Of a stretch of 32,166 nucleotides of DNA, positions 24,223 through 31,405 are shown piece by piece. This stretch comes from Verrucomicrobiaceae bacterium. GTDB taxonomy: Bacteria > Verrucomicrobiota > Verrucomicrobiia > Chthoniobacterales > Chthoniobacteraceae. The notes beneath the pieces are model-generated. The model did no database searches, was not told the origin of the DNA, and worked only from the letters and a program-made list of their open reading frames with translations. The position numbers were made by a program, and so were the translations under genes. Position 1 is the stretch's first letter, and each line of letters starts with the position of its first letter. The stretch spans positions 1 through 32,166 of the forward strand of contig SXWH01000067.1 in the NCBI GenBank assembly GCA_005791535.1. The letters are read 5' to 3'.

Positions 24223-25089
24223 TTATTCGCCGTTCAATATCCGGCCCTGCGGTGCGCACACACGCAGCCGCGCGCCCATTCGAAAGCGGACGGGCACATC
24301 GCCAAACAACTCCCCATCGAGCTCCACAGGCACCGGCGCAGCAGATGTCACTTCCATCTCGGAAGTTTGGAAATATTCCACATCCGCCAAGTCCGTATGA
24401 TGCCCGATCAGCACGCCGCCCACATAGCGAGCAATGTCAAGATAGCCGAGATTCTTGAAAACAAGCACGTCGAGCTTCCCGTCATCCGGCCGAGCATTGG
24501 GGAAAAGCACCAGCTTTGATCCATAGTATCGCCCGTTGCCAATCAGCACAAACGAGCCCTCGTGCACGGCACCGCCCGTGTCCACTCGCAGTGCCGGCGG
24601 CACCCGCGAAGCGATCTGCGCTGCGCTGATGATGTAACTCAGGGGCCCCAGCCGTTTCTTCGACTCCCACGTCGTTTCCTTCACCACCTGCGCATCGAGC
24701 CCCACTCCGGCGAGCTGGATGAAATGCGCGCCATTGGCCTCCGGAAGATCGATTTCCCGCACGCCGCCGGATGCGATCACCTGCCACGCTGCATCGAGGT
24801 CCGCGGGGATATCCAGTTCCTTGGAAAACACATTCATAGTGCCGATCGGCATCACTCCCAGCGCGGTCGTCGTTCCCACAAGACCATTTGCGACCTCGCT
24901 CACCGTTCCATCACCTCCGCAAGCCACCACCACTTCGGCACCTGCCCGCGCGGCCTCCGCAGCCATCCGTCGCGCATCGCCGGGGCCCGTTGTAAATTGC
25001 AGATCCGCCCCTGCCACAAAACGCCGGATGGCGTCGAGGCTCCGCTGTGCGCGCTCGCTATGGGCGCTTGGATTCATGATGACCGTCAT
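24223..25089 (-). CDS. Diacylglycerol/lipid kinase family protein
   Basis: This 288-residue member of the DagK-catalytic family (YegS/DgkB-type) phosphorylates diacylglycerol or a related lipid. The nucleotide motif is GGDGT (residues 58-62) in VVVACGGDGTVSEVANGLVG, followed by LGVMPIGTMNVFSKELDI. The beta-sandwich domain has FIQLAGVGLDAQVV and the C-terminal VPVELDGELFGDVPVRFRMG. The initiator is set at ATG 25087-25089 (MTVIMNPSAHSERAQ), matching the family's usual start; an upstream in-frame ATG would add residues with no similarity. It faces the membrane-protein gene at 25294 across 204 bases, so this interval should hold two divergent promoters; none is clear by eye. The next gene in the same direction is the EF-hand gene, 138 bases away. 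Confidence 0.93.
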   Translation of the reverse strand: MTVIMNPSAHSERAQRSLDAIRRFVAGADLQFTTGPGDARRMAAEAARAGAEVVVACGGDGTVSEVANGLVGTTTALGVMPIGTMNVFSKELDIPADLDAAWQVIASGGVREIDLPEANGAHFIQLAGVGLDAQVVKETTWESKKRLGPLSYIISAAQIASRVPPALRVDTGGAVHEGSFVLIGNGRYYGSKLVLFPNARPDDGKLDVLVFKNLGYLDIARYVGGVLIGHHTDLADVEYFQTSEMEVTSAAPVPVELDGELFGDVPVRFRMGARLRVCAPQGRILNGE

Positions 25090-25293
25090 CACGCCCAACT
25101 CATACACACAACCGCCGAATTTCGCCGCGTAAAATTTTCGTATTCGTAGAAAAGCGACGCTCTGAGTTTCCGATTCGGCGGATTCAAAGACCACCGGCGG
25201 CCCGTCAAGCCAGCTCGACAAAAGAACCCAGCGTTGCTGCCCCGAATTCTTGATCCTCGCATTCTCCCGTCTTTCGAGTGAAATGAAACGGCA

Positions 25294-25866
25294 ATGGAGT
25301 TCTTCCAACACATCCGGTGGCGTCCGGAAATCGGCGACCCGACATTCATGGGCTGGTTCACCGTCTTCGCCTACGCGATGGCGGCGTTCGCCGCTCTAAT
25401 CGCCGCGGTGAAGGCCGGAAGCGCTCCCCGCGCCGCAGGCGCGAGCCGTGCAACTTGGAAAGCGATCGCTGTGCTCATGCTGCTGCTTTGCGTGAACAAG
25501 CAACTCGACCTGCAATCGCTCTTTACCGATATCGGCCGCGTCTTTGCCTGGAAATACGGGTGGTATGAGAAACGGCGCGAGTTCCAGAAGTGGTTTGTAA
25601 TCGGGGTGCTCGTGATCTCCGTCGCTACGACCGTGCTGATGACTGTGCGATTCCGCGACTTCTGGAAAAAGTCCCCACTGCTCGGCGCCGGTCTCGCATT
25701 TCTCCTCACGTTTATCGTCGTGCGCGCCATTTCATTTCACCATGTCGACGTGTTTCTAAAACACGCGGTAGCCGGTGTTCGAATGAACTGGTTTCTCGAA
25801 CTCACGGGAATTGCCATGGTTTCGCTGGCGGCCTTGCTCGACTATCGAAACGCCCGCATTGCGTGA
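25294..25866 (+). CDS. Multi-pass membrane protein of unknown function
   Basis: This is a 190-residue integral membrane protein with about five hydrophobic segments (residues 19-43, 57-68, 101-119, 129-150 and 165-183). Between the second and third lies a polar stretch NKQLDLQSLFTDIGRVFAWK followed by GWYEKRREFQKWF, which is the most conserved-looking part. I do not assign a family. ATG 25294 is the start, preceded by a purine-rich GTGAAATGAAACGGC leader. It diverges from the lipid kinase and precedes the next small membrane gene by 61 bases. Function is unknown. Confidence 0.7.
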   Translation: MEFFQHIRWRPEIGDPTFMGWFTVFAYAMAAFAALIAAVKAGSAPRAAGASRATWKAIAVLMLLLCVNKQLDLQSLFTDIGRVFAWKYGWYEKRREFQKWFVIGVLVISVATTVLMTVRFRDFWKKSPLLGAGLAFLLTFIVVRAISFHHVDVFLKHAVAGVRMNWFLELTGIAMVSLAALLDYRNARIA

Positions 25867-25927
25867 AATTCCTGTTCGATGAAAGTTCCCCGGCGACGAC
25901 GCTCGAAAGTCGGTCGATATTGCCGTC

Positions 25928-26179
25928 GTGAAAGACCTCAAATCTCCGCGCGTCATCAAAATCAAAGGCCTTCTCTTCCTCCTCATCGCCATCCTCGCCA
26001 GCGCACAGATTCTTGCTCTCCATCCCGACTGGCGCACGGCGATTCTACTCGCCTGCGCCATCTGGGGAGCGTGCCGCTTCTACTACTTCGCGTTTTACGT
26101 CATCGAGCACTACACCGACCCATCATTCAAATTCGCCGGCCTTCTTCATTTCGTGCGCTACCTTATCCGGGGTAAATGA
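25928..26179 (+). CDS. Small membrane protein of unknown function
   Basis: This is an 83-residue protein with two hydrophobic segments (about residues 13-31 and 38-58) and positively charged ends (MKDLKSPRVIKIKG and RYLIRGK), typical of a small inner-membrane protein. The start is GTG 25928-25930. The region YYFAFYVIEHYTDPSFKFAG is distinctive. It follows the 25294 gene by 61 bases and ends 26 bases before the convergent stop of the GloVer protein. I do not recognise it. Confidence 0.6.
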   Translation: MKDLKSPRVIKIKGLLFLLIAILASAQILALHPDWRTAILLACAIWGACRFYYFAFYVIEHYTDPSFKFAGLLHFVRYLIRGK

Positions 26180-26205
26180 ATCGCGCCGCGCCGGAGGTGA
26201 CGGTC

Positions 26206-29200
26206 TTACTGCGGCGTGTATGTGAAGCTGCCCGCGTCCGCAGGTGTGGTGAAGAGGCCAAACGCCTTGTTCGGCCCCGTGCCGCCGACCACCGTCTGCA
26301 ATTGCACACCGCGGAACTTGATCGTCGGATTTTTCAGGAGCACCGGGTGTTTGAAGGTTCCCTCAAATCGACCATCGCCCCGCGAGATGAGGCTGATTTT
26401 CAATACCTCCGGGCTCGTTTCGCCCGGCGCGAGCGTCGCCTTGTCCGTCGTGCTGATTGCAAATGTCCGCGTGATCGACGCCGCGAGTTCGCCGTCCTCC
26501 AGAAGGAGCTGGCCGGTGGCCGCGGCGGAATTTGTGTAGCTGAGCGTGCGAATGTTCTTCGCAGTCGGTGTAAACTTGCAGCCTTTGATTCCAAGCGTCG
26601 TGTCAATCGCGCCGGTAAAGATACTCCCTTTCGTAACCGCGGCGCGCGTCCATTTCATCGAGCCGCTGAAATCACTTTGCGCAGCATCGGCGAAAGCAAA
26701 CTCGCCGACGAATGACGAAGCTGGTGCCGGCGCGGTTTTGAAAATTACCACGCTCGCATCGACACGCATTTTCGCCGAGAGCGACAGGGGTTTGCCGTCG
26801 GGAGTCTGGCCGATCATCACCATCGAACCATTCGGCGAAAGCGTGCCGACCGCCCAACCGAACGCATCCAGCGCAGCAGGAACTCCCGCGCCGGGCTCAA
26901 GAACGAGCGTGTATTTTCCAGCAGGCGCAGACGCAGGCAGCGTCGTAGCCAGACGGGAGTCGGCACTCACAGGAAACTGCTCCGCTGGTCCACCCGCGAC
27001 CGTGCCGCTCACGGTCGGGATCTGGCCGGGATTCGTGAAGTTCAGCGTCACGACGAGATCCGCGAGACCATTGCGCTTGAACCGCTGTGTGAATGGTCCA
27101 TCAAGCCCGACGACTCCTTTAATCGTGAAGGTTTTCCCGAGCACTTTCGCCTTTCCCGTGAGCACGCCTGCCGATGACAATTTCAATGTCATGACGCCGT
27201 CATCGTCGCCGATTATCGGGGAGTAGCTGCCTCCGAGAATCAGGAACGGATTCTGAACAAACACCTGTCCCGTGGACGTGGCGCCGAGCGAATCGCTGAG
27301 TTGGTATGTAAACGAATCGCTGCCCGCGAAGGCCTTGCCGGGCGTATAGACGAGATTGTTGCCCACCCTGGTCACGACGCCTTTCGCTCCCTGCGTGAAG
27401 CTGTCCATCGTGAACGCGTCGCCATCCGGATCGCTGTCATTTGCCAGCACGGCAATCGTCAGCACCTCCTTCGCACGAATCGGCACGGTGTCCGTCACGG
27501 CGCGCGGTGCGCTGTTTGATGTGGTCGTCGCGCTTTGGTCGGCCCCGACGGACGTGCCGCCATCGTTTTCGGCGACGAGGCGAAAGTGAAACTCCGCGTT
27601 CCGCACTAGGCCCGTGGCCTCGGCGGATACGGCAATCGTCGCCGCCGCACCCGGCTGAATGAGGACGCCCGGCGTGCGTTTTCCGTAGGCTGTCGTCGCG
27701 CCGTATTCGAAGAACACGACAACCGGCGTGCCGTTGGGCGTCACCTCGCCGTTGAGCGTGGCGCTTAGCGATTGCACGTTTGTCGCCGCCAGCGTGGCAG
27801 CGGACGGAAGCGGATCGCTGCTTGCGGGCATAACGATGCGGTAGAGCGAGCCGAGGCTGGACGCACCGTCCGGCAGGACTCCGTACAAGTTTCTGTCGGT
27901 GCCGCGGGAAATGCCCCCGGCCAGCGACCCCTGCGCGATCGAGTAGGTCGCGCTCGTGGCCGGACTCGGTGCGAGCGTGATAAATGGCCCGGCGTTTCCG
28001 CCGCCAAACTCAAAAATCTTCCGCACCGTTCCCGACGCACCCGGTCCGATAAAATGCGGGATGTAAAACTTCCCGAGATTCCGCTCAACCAACGCCACCG
28101 GAATCGGCTCGCCCTGCGTGGCGTAATCAGTCGTCGCCGCCAGCGCCGTAAATGTCCCCGCCGTCGTCATCCGGTAATGCGTTGCGATTCCGTTGAAATT
28201 CAGCAGTCCGTTCAGCGCGCCGTCGCGGCCCTTCACCAGCGGACCGCCCACGCTTTCCGACGCTTGAAACGACCGCAGCACCGTGAATGTTCCCGATGCC
28301 GTCGTTCCCTCAAACTTCCAGAAAGTCCCGCGCCCATTTGCTCCGCCGCCCGTCGTTGTTCCGTAAAATGCGCCGTCGTCGCCGAGCACCGGCGGGCCGT
28401 ATCCACCCGTTCCGGCCGTGCCGGAAAACGTCCGCAAAATCGACAGCTCCCCGGCCTTCGTCATTCGAATAAAGCGCCCGTCATCCCGCACCGCATAAAG
28501 CGCTCCGTCCGGGCCCTCCACCACGCCGCCCGACCGGCTCCCGATGCTCCCGACCTCCGTGATCACTCCATTCGTCGTGGCCTTCAGCAATGTCCCCGAT
28601 GGCGAGACAAACGACCTCGCCGACGTAAAGTAAAACGCACCGTCCGACGCCTCGATCAGCCCCGAATCCGGAAGTGCGGCATCGTTGCGAAAGCTCGCCA
28701 GTACCTCGAATTCCCCAGTGCTCCGCTTCCGCCAGAATGTCCCGCCATCCTCGCCGCCACCCTCCGCCGTCGTGCCGTAAATGTGCCCGTCCGCCGCCAG
28801 CAACGGCGCACCCACCGGCTTCGCGCCGAGAACGTCCGAAAAGCCATACAGCGTCGTCAACGCGCCGGCCGTCGTCACCTCGTGAATGGCTCCGCGGTTG
28901 TCGGCGTTGTTCACCGTCAACAGCAGCTTGCCCGCATTCTCCGTCAGCCCCGAAGGCCCGCCGATTGGGAAATCCCGCAACTTCGTAAACGTCCCGTCCT
29001 GCGCCACCCGGAACAGCGCTCCGTAGTCCGATGCGCCGCCGTTGCGCGTCGCTCCGTAAATGTTGCCGTCGCTGTGCGCCAGCAGCCGCGCCTTCACTGC
29101 GTTCGACTGCGTTCCCGTCCCGTCCGTTCCGTTGAAATGATGCAGCACCGTGTAATTCGCACCGTCCTTGTCGAGCCGGAAGACCACACCCTTCCCGTTG

Positions 29201-29982
29201 TCGCCCCCCATGTGCGCCATGCCGTACAGCCGCCCGTCCGCGCCCTCCGTCACGCCATACGTGAAGCCGAATCCCAGCGGATCACTGCTCGACGTCACAC
29301 TCCGCAGCACCGTGTAATTCGCGCCATCCACGTCCATTTTAAATATCACCCGCGTTGTGGTGCCGTACAGCTTCCCGTCCGACGCCTTGATCAGCCCGAC
29401 GCTTCCCCGCCCGTCGTTATTCGCATTGAAAGACTTCAACACCGTGAAGCCCGTGCCCCCGACGTTCGCGTCAAACTTGAACACCGTCCCTCCGCTCGAA
29501 CTGCTCACCACATGCTGCGTCATTCCCGCAAACACCAGCGGCGAAATCTCCACCAGCGTCCCCACCGGATTCGCCGTCGTGCTGAAATTGAACAACGTCG
29601 AATACGCACCCGCCGGCGTCATCCGGAAGATCGTTCCGTTCCCCGTCCTCGGGAATCCGAACAAGCTGCCCAGCCCGCCGACAAACGTCGTGCCGTAATA
29701 ATTCCCATCGCTCCCGAGCGTCAGCCCCCCGAATGGCGCCGCGCCGGAGGCGTCAAAATCCCGCAACTTCGTCAGCGTTCCACCCGTCAGCTTGAAAATA
29801 TACCCCACATCACTCGACCCGCCATAATTCGTCACCCCCATCACGTCCGCGCCGTTCACCAGCAAATCCCCCGCAGGCGCCCCGGCAATTCCGGCCTGCG
29901 GCCACTCGTGCAACACCTCCACCGACTGCGCGCCGGCGACCGTTGAAAATGCGAAGAACAGAGCAAGGCAGAATCGTTTCAT
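26206..29982 (-). CDS. Large secreted GloVer-repeat protein with Ig/cadherin-like modules
   Basis: This is a 1258-residue exported protein. Residues 1-19 are a signal peptide (MKRFCLALFFAFSTVAGA). Residues about 25-720 form many tandem beta-type repeats of about 50-65 residues with the pattern G..YGTT..GG...GT.FK and TVLRSF or TVLHHF, as in ASDGKLYGTTTRVIFKM and DGRLYGMAHMGGDNGKG. This is the GloVer ('choice-anchor tandem repeat') pattern. A fibronectin-like module follows (about residues 729-820, ATLNGEVTPNGTPVVVFFEY). A cadherin-like module follows that (about residues 825-912, VLANDSDPDGDAF, SDSFTYQLSD). About 340 residues of a beta-rich C-terminal region end at PADAGSFTYTPQ. No LPXTG or PEP-CTERM sorting signal is visible. 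ATG 29982 is used (a GTG three codons earlier is open). Likely a surface or secreted protein; ligand unknown. Confidence 0.85.
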   Translation of the reverse strand: MKRFCLALFFAFSTVAGAQSVEVLHEWPQAGIAGAPAGDLLVNGADVMGVTNYGGSSDVGYIFKLTGGTLTKLRDFDASGAAPFGGLTLGSDGNYYGTTFVGGLGSLFGFPRTGNGTIFRMTPAGAYSTLFNFSTTANPVGTLVEISPLVFAGMTQHVVSSSSGGTVFKFDANVGGTGFTVLKSFNANNDGRGSVGLIKASDGKLYGTTTRVIFKMDVDGANYTVLRSVTSSSDPLGFGFTYGVTEGADGRLYGMAHMGGDNGKGVVFRLDKDGANYTVLHHFNGTDGTGTQSNAVKARLLAHSDGNIYGATRNGGASDYGALFRVAQDGTFTKLRDFPIGGPSGLTENAGKLLLTVNNADNRGAIHEVTTAGALTTLYGFSDVLGAKPVGAPLLAADGHIYGTTAEGGGEDGGTFWRKRSTGEFEVLASFRNDAALPDSGLIEASDGAFYFTSARSFVSPSGTLLKATTNGVITEVGSIGSRSGGVVEGPDGALYAVRDDGRFIRMTKAGELSILRTFSGTAGTGGYGPPVLGDDGAFYGTTTGGGANGRGTFWKFEGTTASGTFTVLRSFQASESVGGPLVKGRDGALNGLLNFNGIATHYRMTTAGTFTALAATTDYATQGEPIPVALVERNLGKFYIPHFIGPGASGTVRKIFEFGGGNAGPFITLAPSPATSATYSIAQGSLAGGISRGTDRNLYGVLPDGASSLGSLYRIVMPASSDPLPSAATLAATNVQSLSATLNGEVTPNGTPVVVFFEYGATTAYGKRTPGVLIQPGAAATIAVSAEATGLVRNAEFHFRLVAENDGGTSVGADQSATTTSNSAPRAVTDTVPIRAKEVLTIAVLANDSDPDGDAFTMDSFTQGAKGVVTRVGNNLVYTPGKAFAGSDSFTYQLSDSLGATSTGQVFVQNPFLILGGSYSPIIGDDDGVMTLKLSSAGVLTGKAKVLGKTFTIKGVVGLDGPFTQRFKRNGLADLVVTLNFTNPGQIPTVSGTVAGGPAEQFPVSADSRLATTLPASAPAGKYTLVLEPGAGVPAALDAFGWAVGTLSPNGSMVMIGQTPDGKPLSLSAKMRVDASVVIFKTAPAPASSFVGEFAFADAAQSDFSGSMKWTRAAVTKGSIFTGAIDTTLGIKGCKFTPTAKNIRTLSYTNSAAATGQLLLEDGELAASITRTFAISTTDKATLAPGETSPEVLKISLISRGDGRFEGTFKHPVLLKNPTIKFRGVQLQTVVGGTGPNKAFGLFTTPADAGSFTYTPQ

Positions 29983-30095
29983 CACCCGCACGGATATCGG
30001 AACACCCTGCGAAATTCAAGCGGCCGGAACGCATCGCAAACAAAGCTTTGCAGCCGCCCGCACCGGTGCCATTCACCACACACCACCTTTTTAAA

Positions 30096-30839
30096 ATGCA
30101 CCGCTTCCTCGCTTCCGCGCTACTCGTTCTTACGTTCGCCACCGCCGCGCATCCCGCCGAGCCTGCTGCGCCCGCGGGCACGACGAAGGGCGTCATCGAA
30201 ATTACTAAAACCCAGCGCCCGGCCGACGCCATCGTCCTCGTCGGGCCCGACGCACATCAGCTCGTCCCTGAGCGCGGCGATGAGACAAAGTGGACATTCG
30301 CCGACGGCATCCTCACCGCCTCGCCGGTGTGGGACAGCCTCATCACCAAGGACAACTACGCCGACTTCCGCATGCACGTGGAGTTCAACGTCAACGAAAA
30401 CAAGGAAGCCAAGGACCGCGAAGCCGACGGCAACTCCGGCGTTTACATCCAGCTCCGCTACGAAGTCCAAATCCACAACTCCCACGCCATACCCGAAGCC
30501 GAATACACCGCCAGCTACGGCGGCTCCATCTACCGCCAGAAAAAGCCCGACCGCCTCGTCGGCAAACCACCCGGCGAATGGCAGACCTACGACATCGCAT
30601 TCCGCGCCGCCCGGTTTGTGGACGGCAAAAAGACCGAAAACGCCCGCATCACCGTCTATCAAAACGGACAGCTCATCCACGACGACTACGCCATCACCGG
30701 CAAAACCGGCGCAGGCGAAAAAGAAGGCCCCGAGCCGCGCCCCATCAAACTCCAGGGCCACCACAACCCCGTCCGCTTCCGCAACGTCTGGATTCAAAAA
30801 CTCAACCTCGACGGAAAACCCGCCCCCGAGCCCCGCTAA
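30096..30839 (+). CDS. Secreted DUF1080 (3-keto-disaccharide hydrolase-type) protein
   Basis: This 247-residue exported protein has residues 1-21 as signal peptide (MHRFLASALLVLTFATAAHP). The DUF1080 concanavalin-like fold is indicated by WTFADGILTASPVWDSLITK, YADFRMHVEFNVNENKEAKD, the NSGVYIQLRYEVQIHNS block (about residues 115-131), EWQTYDIAFRAARF and the C-terminal HHNPVRFRNVWIQKLN. The family is named for 3-keto-disaccharide hydrolase and is abundant in Verrucomicrobiota and Planctomycetota, where it is tied to polysaccharide breakdown; the substrate here is unknown. ATG 30096 follows a CTTTTTAAA leader with no clear ribosome binding site. It diverges from the GloVer gene across 113 bases. 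No gene follows for 566 bases. Confidence 0.9.
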   Translation: MHRFLASALLVLTFATAAHPAEPAAPAGTTKGVIEITKTQRPADAIVLVGPDAHQLVPERGDETKWTFADGILTASPVWDSLITKDNYADFRMHVEFNVNENKEAKDREADGNSGVYIQLRYEVQIHNSHAIPEAEYTASYGGSIYRQKKPDRLVGKPPGEWQTYDIAFRAARFVDGKKTENARITVYQNGQLIHDDYAITGKTGAGEKEGPEPRPIKLQGHHNPVRFRNVWIQKLNLDGKPAPEPR

Positions 30840-30943
30840 GCCCCGTCCCTCCTGTAAAACACCTCCCGGAACCCATCTCCTTCCATAAAAAAGAGACGCT
30901 GCAGAATCGCCGCCGCCGTCGCCCTTGCGCGCCGCGGTTTCTT

Positions 30944-31020
30944 CCGCAGATTGCGCAGATTCGCGCAGATTATTGAAAGGAACCGCGTGCGAAATCTGCG
31001 AAAATCTGCGAAATCTGCGG
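30944..31020. repeat. Long imperfect palindrome of CGCAGATT units
   Basis: The left arm (30944-30971) carries three copies of CGCAGATT separated by 1 and 2 bases. The right arm (30993-31020) carries three inverted copies (AATCTGCG). The two 28-base arms match at 25 positions; only the 1-base and 2-base spacers mismatch. The loop is 21 bases (30972-30992). There is no T run after it, so it is not a standard terminator. Repeats of this kind often occur between genes in Verrucomicrobiota (from memory, not checked). Confidence 0.85.
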
Positions 31021-31079
31021 ACAACAACACCGCTCCTTCGCACGCCTCGCCTCCAAACGGGAATTAACCTCGCGAAACG

Positions 31080-31289
31080 CTCCAGCAGGATGCCCTCTTT
31101 AATCCCGAAGACCCCTCCCTGCTCTAGCAGGCAGCCCTCTTCAATCCCGAAGACCCCTCCCTGCTCTAGCAGGCAGCCCTCTTTAATCCCGAAGACCCCT
31201 CCCTGCTCCAGCAGGATGCCCTCTTTAATCCCGTAGAGGGCTGCCTGCTGCAGAGATTAGGCCTCTTTAATCCCGTAGGGGCCGACTTC
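31080..31289 (+). repeat. Tandem array of 42-bp units (about 4 clear copies and a decayed fifth)
   Basis: Units start at 31080, 31122, 31164 and 31206 and are each exactly 42 bases; a decayed fifth starts at 31248. A constant core, CCCTCTTTAATCCCG (one base change in unit 2), is shared, and units 1-3 end in AGACCCCTCCCTG. Units 1 and 4 have CCAGCAGGATG near the front, and units 2 and 3 have TAGCAGGCAG. The tail of unit 4 is replaced by AGAGGGCTGCCTGCT (31235-31249), an exact inverted copy of 31168-31182 and 31126-31140, so a 15-bp stem with a 52-base loop is possible. There are no unique spacers, so this is not a CRISPR. Confidence 0.9.
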
Positions 31290-31312
31290 CCGCCGGGGCT
31301 TGTCTCTTCGGT

Positions 31313-31362
31313 GTGAAAAAGGCCGGTTTTGCGACAAAATCACGATTTTGTTGCTTTTTCAC
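31313..31362 (+). terminator. Nested hairpin with T run (terminator-like)
   Basis: An inner stem GCGACAAAA (31331-31339) pairs with TTTTGTTGC (31346-31354) across a 6-base loop, with one G-T pair, and is followed directly by TTTTT (31355-31359). An outer pair GTGAAAAA (31313-31320) and TTTTTCAC (31355-31362) encloses it. On the plus strand this has the shape of a Rho-independent terminator, 44 bases before the next gene start. Any transcript ending here would come from the repeat interval or the DUF1080 gene; the outer pair may instead make it an attenuator-like switch. Confidence 0.5.
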
Positions 31363-31405
31363 CACTTTTACGCCATTCGTGGACCTTCACGATAGCTTAA
31401 ACACC

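Larger units (their letters stand above)
30840..31405. other. 566-bp non-coding interval dense in repeats
   Basis: Between the DUF1080 gene and the last gene of the window I find no credible gene. Three structured parts fill much of it: an imperfect palindrome of CGCAGATT units at 30944-31020, a tandem array of 42-bp units at 31080-31289, and a nested hairpin at 31313-31362. The first 100 bases are C-rich without structure that I can see. The few open frames here are made by the repeats themselves. Confidence 0.75.

Noticed and set aside
27772..29946. 724-codon open frame on the plus strand opposite the GloVer gene
   Set aside because: It is rich in Arg, His and Pro with no domain, and it is the antisense shadow of a clear repeat protein with signal peptide.
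30120..31043. 307-codon minus-strand frame over the DUF1080 gene and the palindrome
   Set aside because: Antisense of a clear DUF1080 protein; it extends into the repeat region only through chance lack of stops.
30925..31236. Plus-strand frame with 14-residue tandem peptide repeats (SSRMPSLIPKTPPC type)
   Set aside because: 42 bp equals 14 codons, so any frame through the array repeats. The rest of the frame is translated palindrome, and there is no supporting start context.
31080..31289. CRISPR array
   Set aside because: The 42-bp units follow one another directly without unique spacers, and no cas gene is present.
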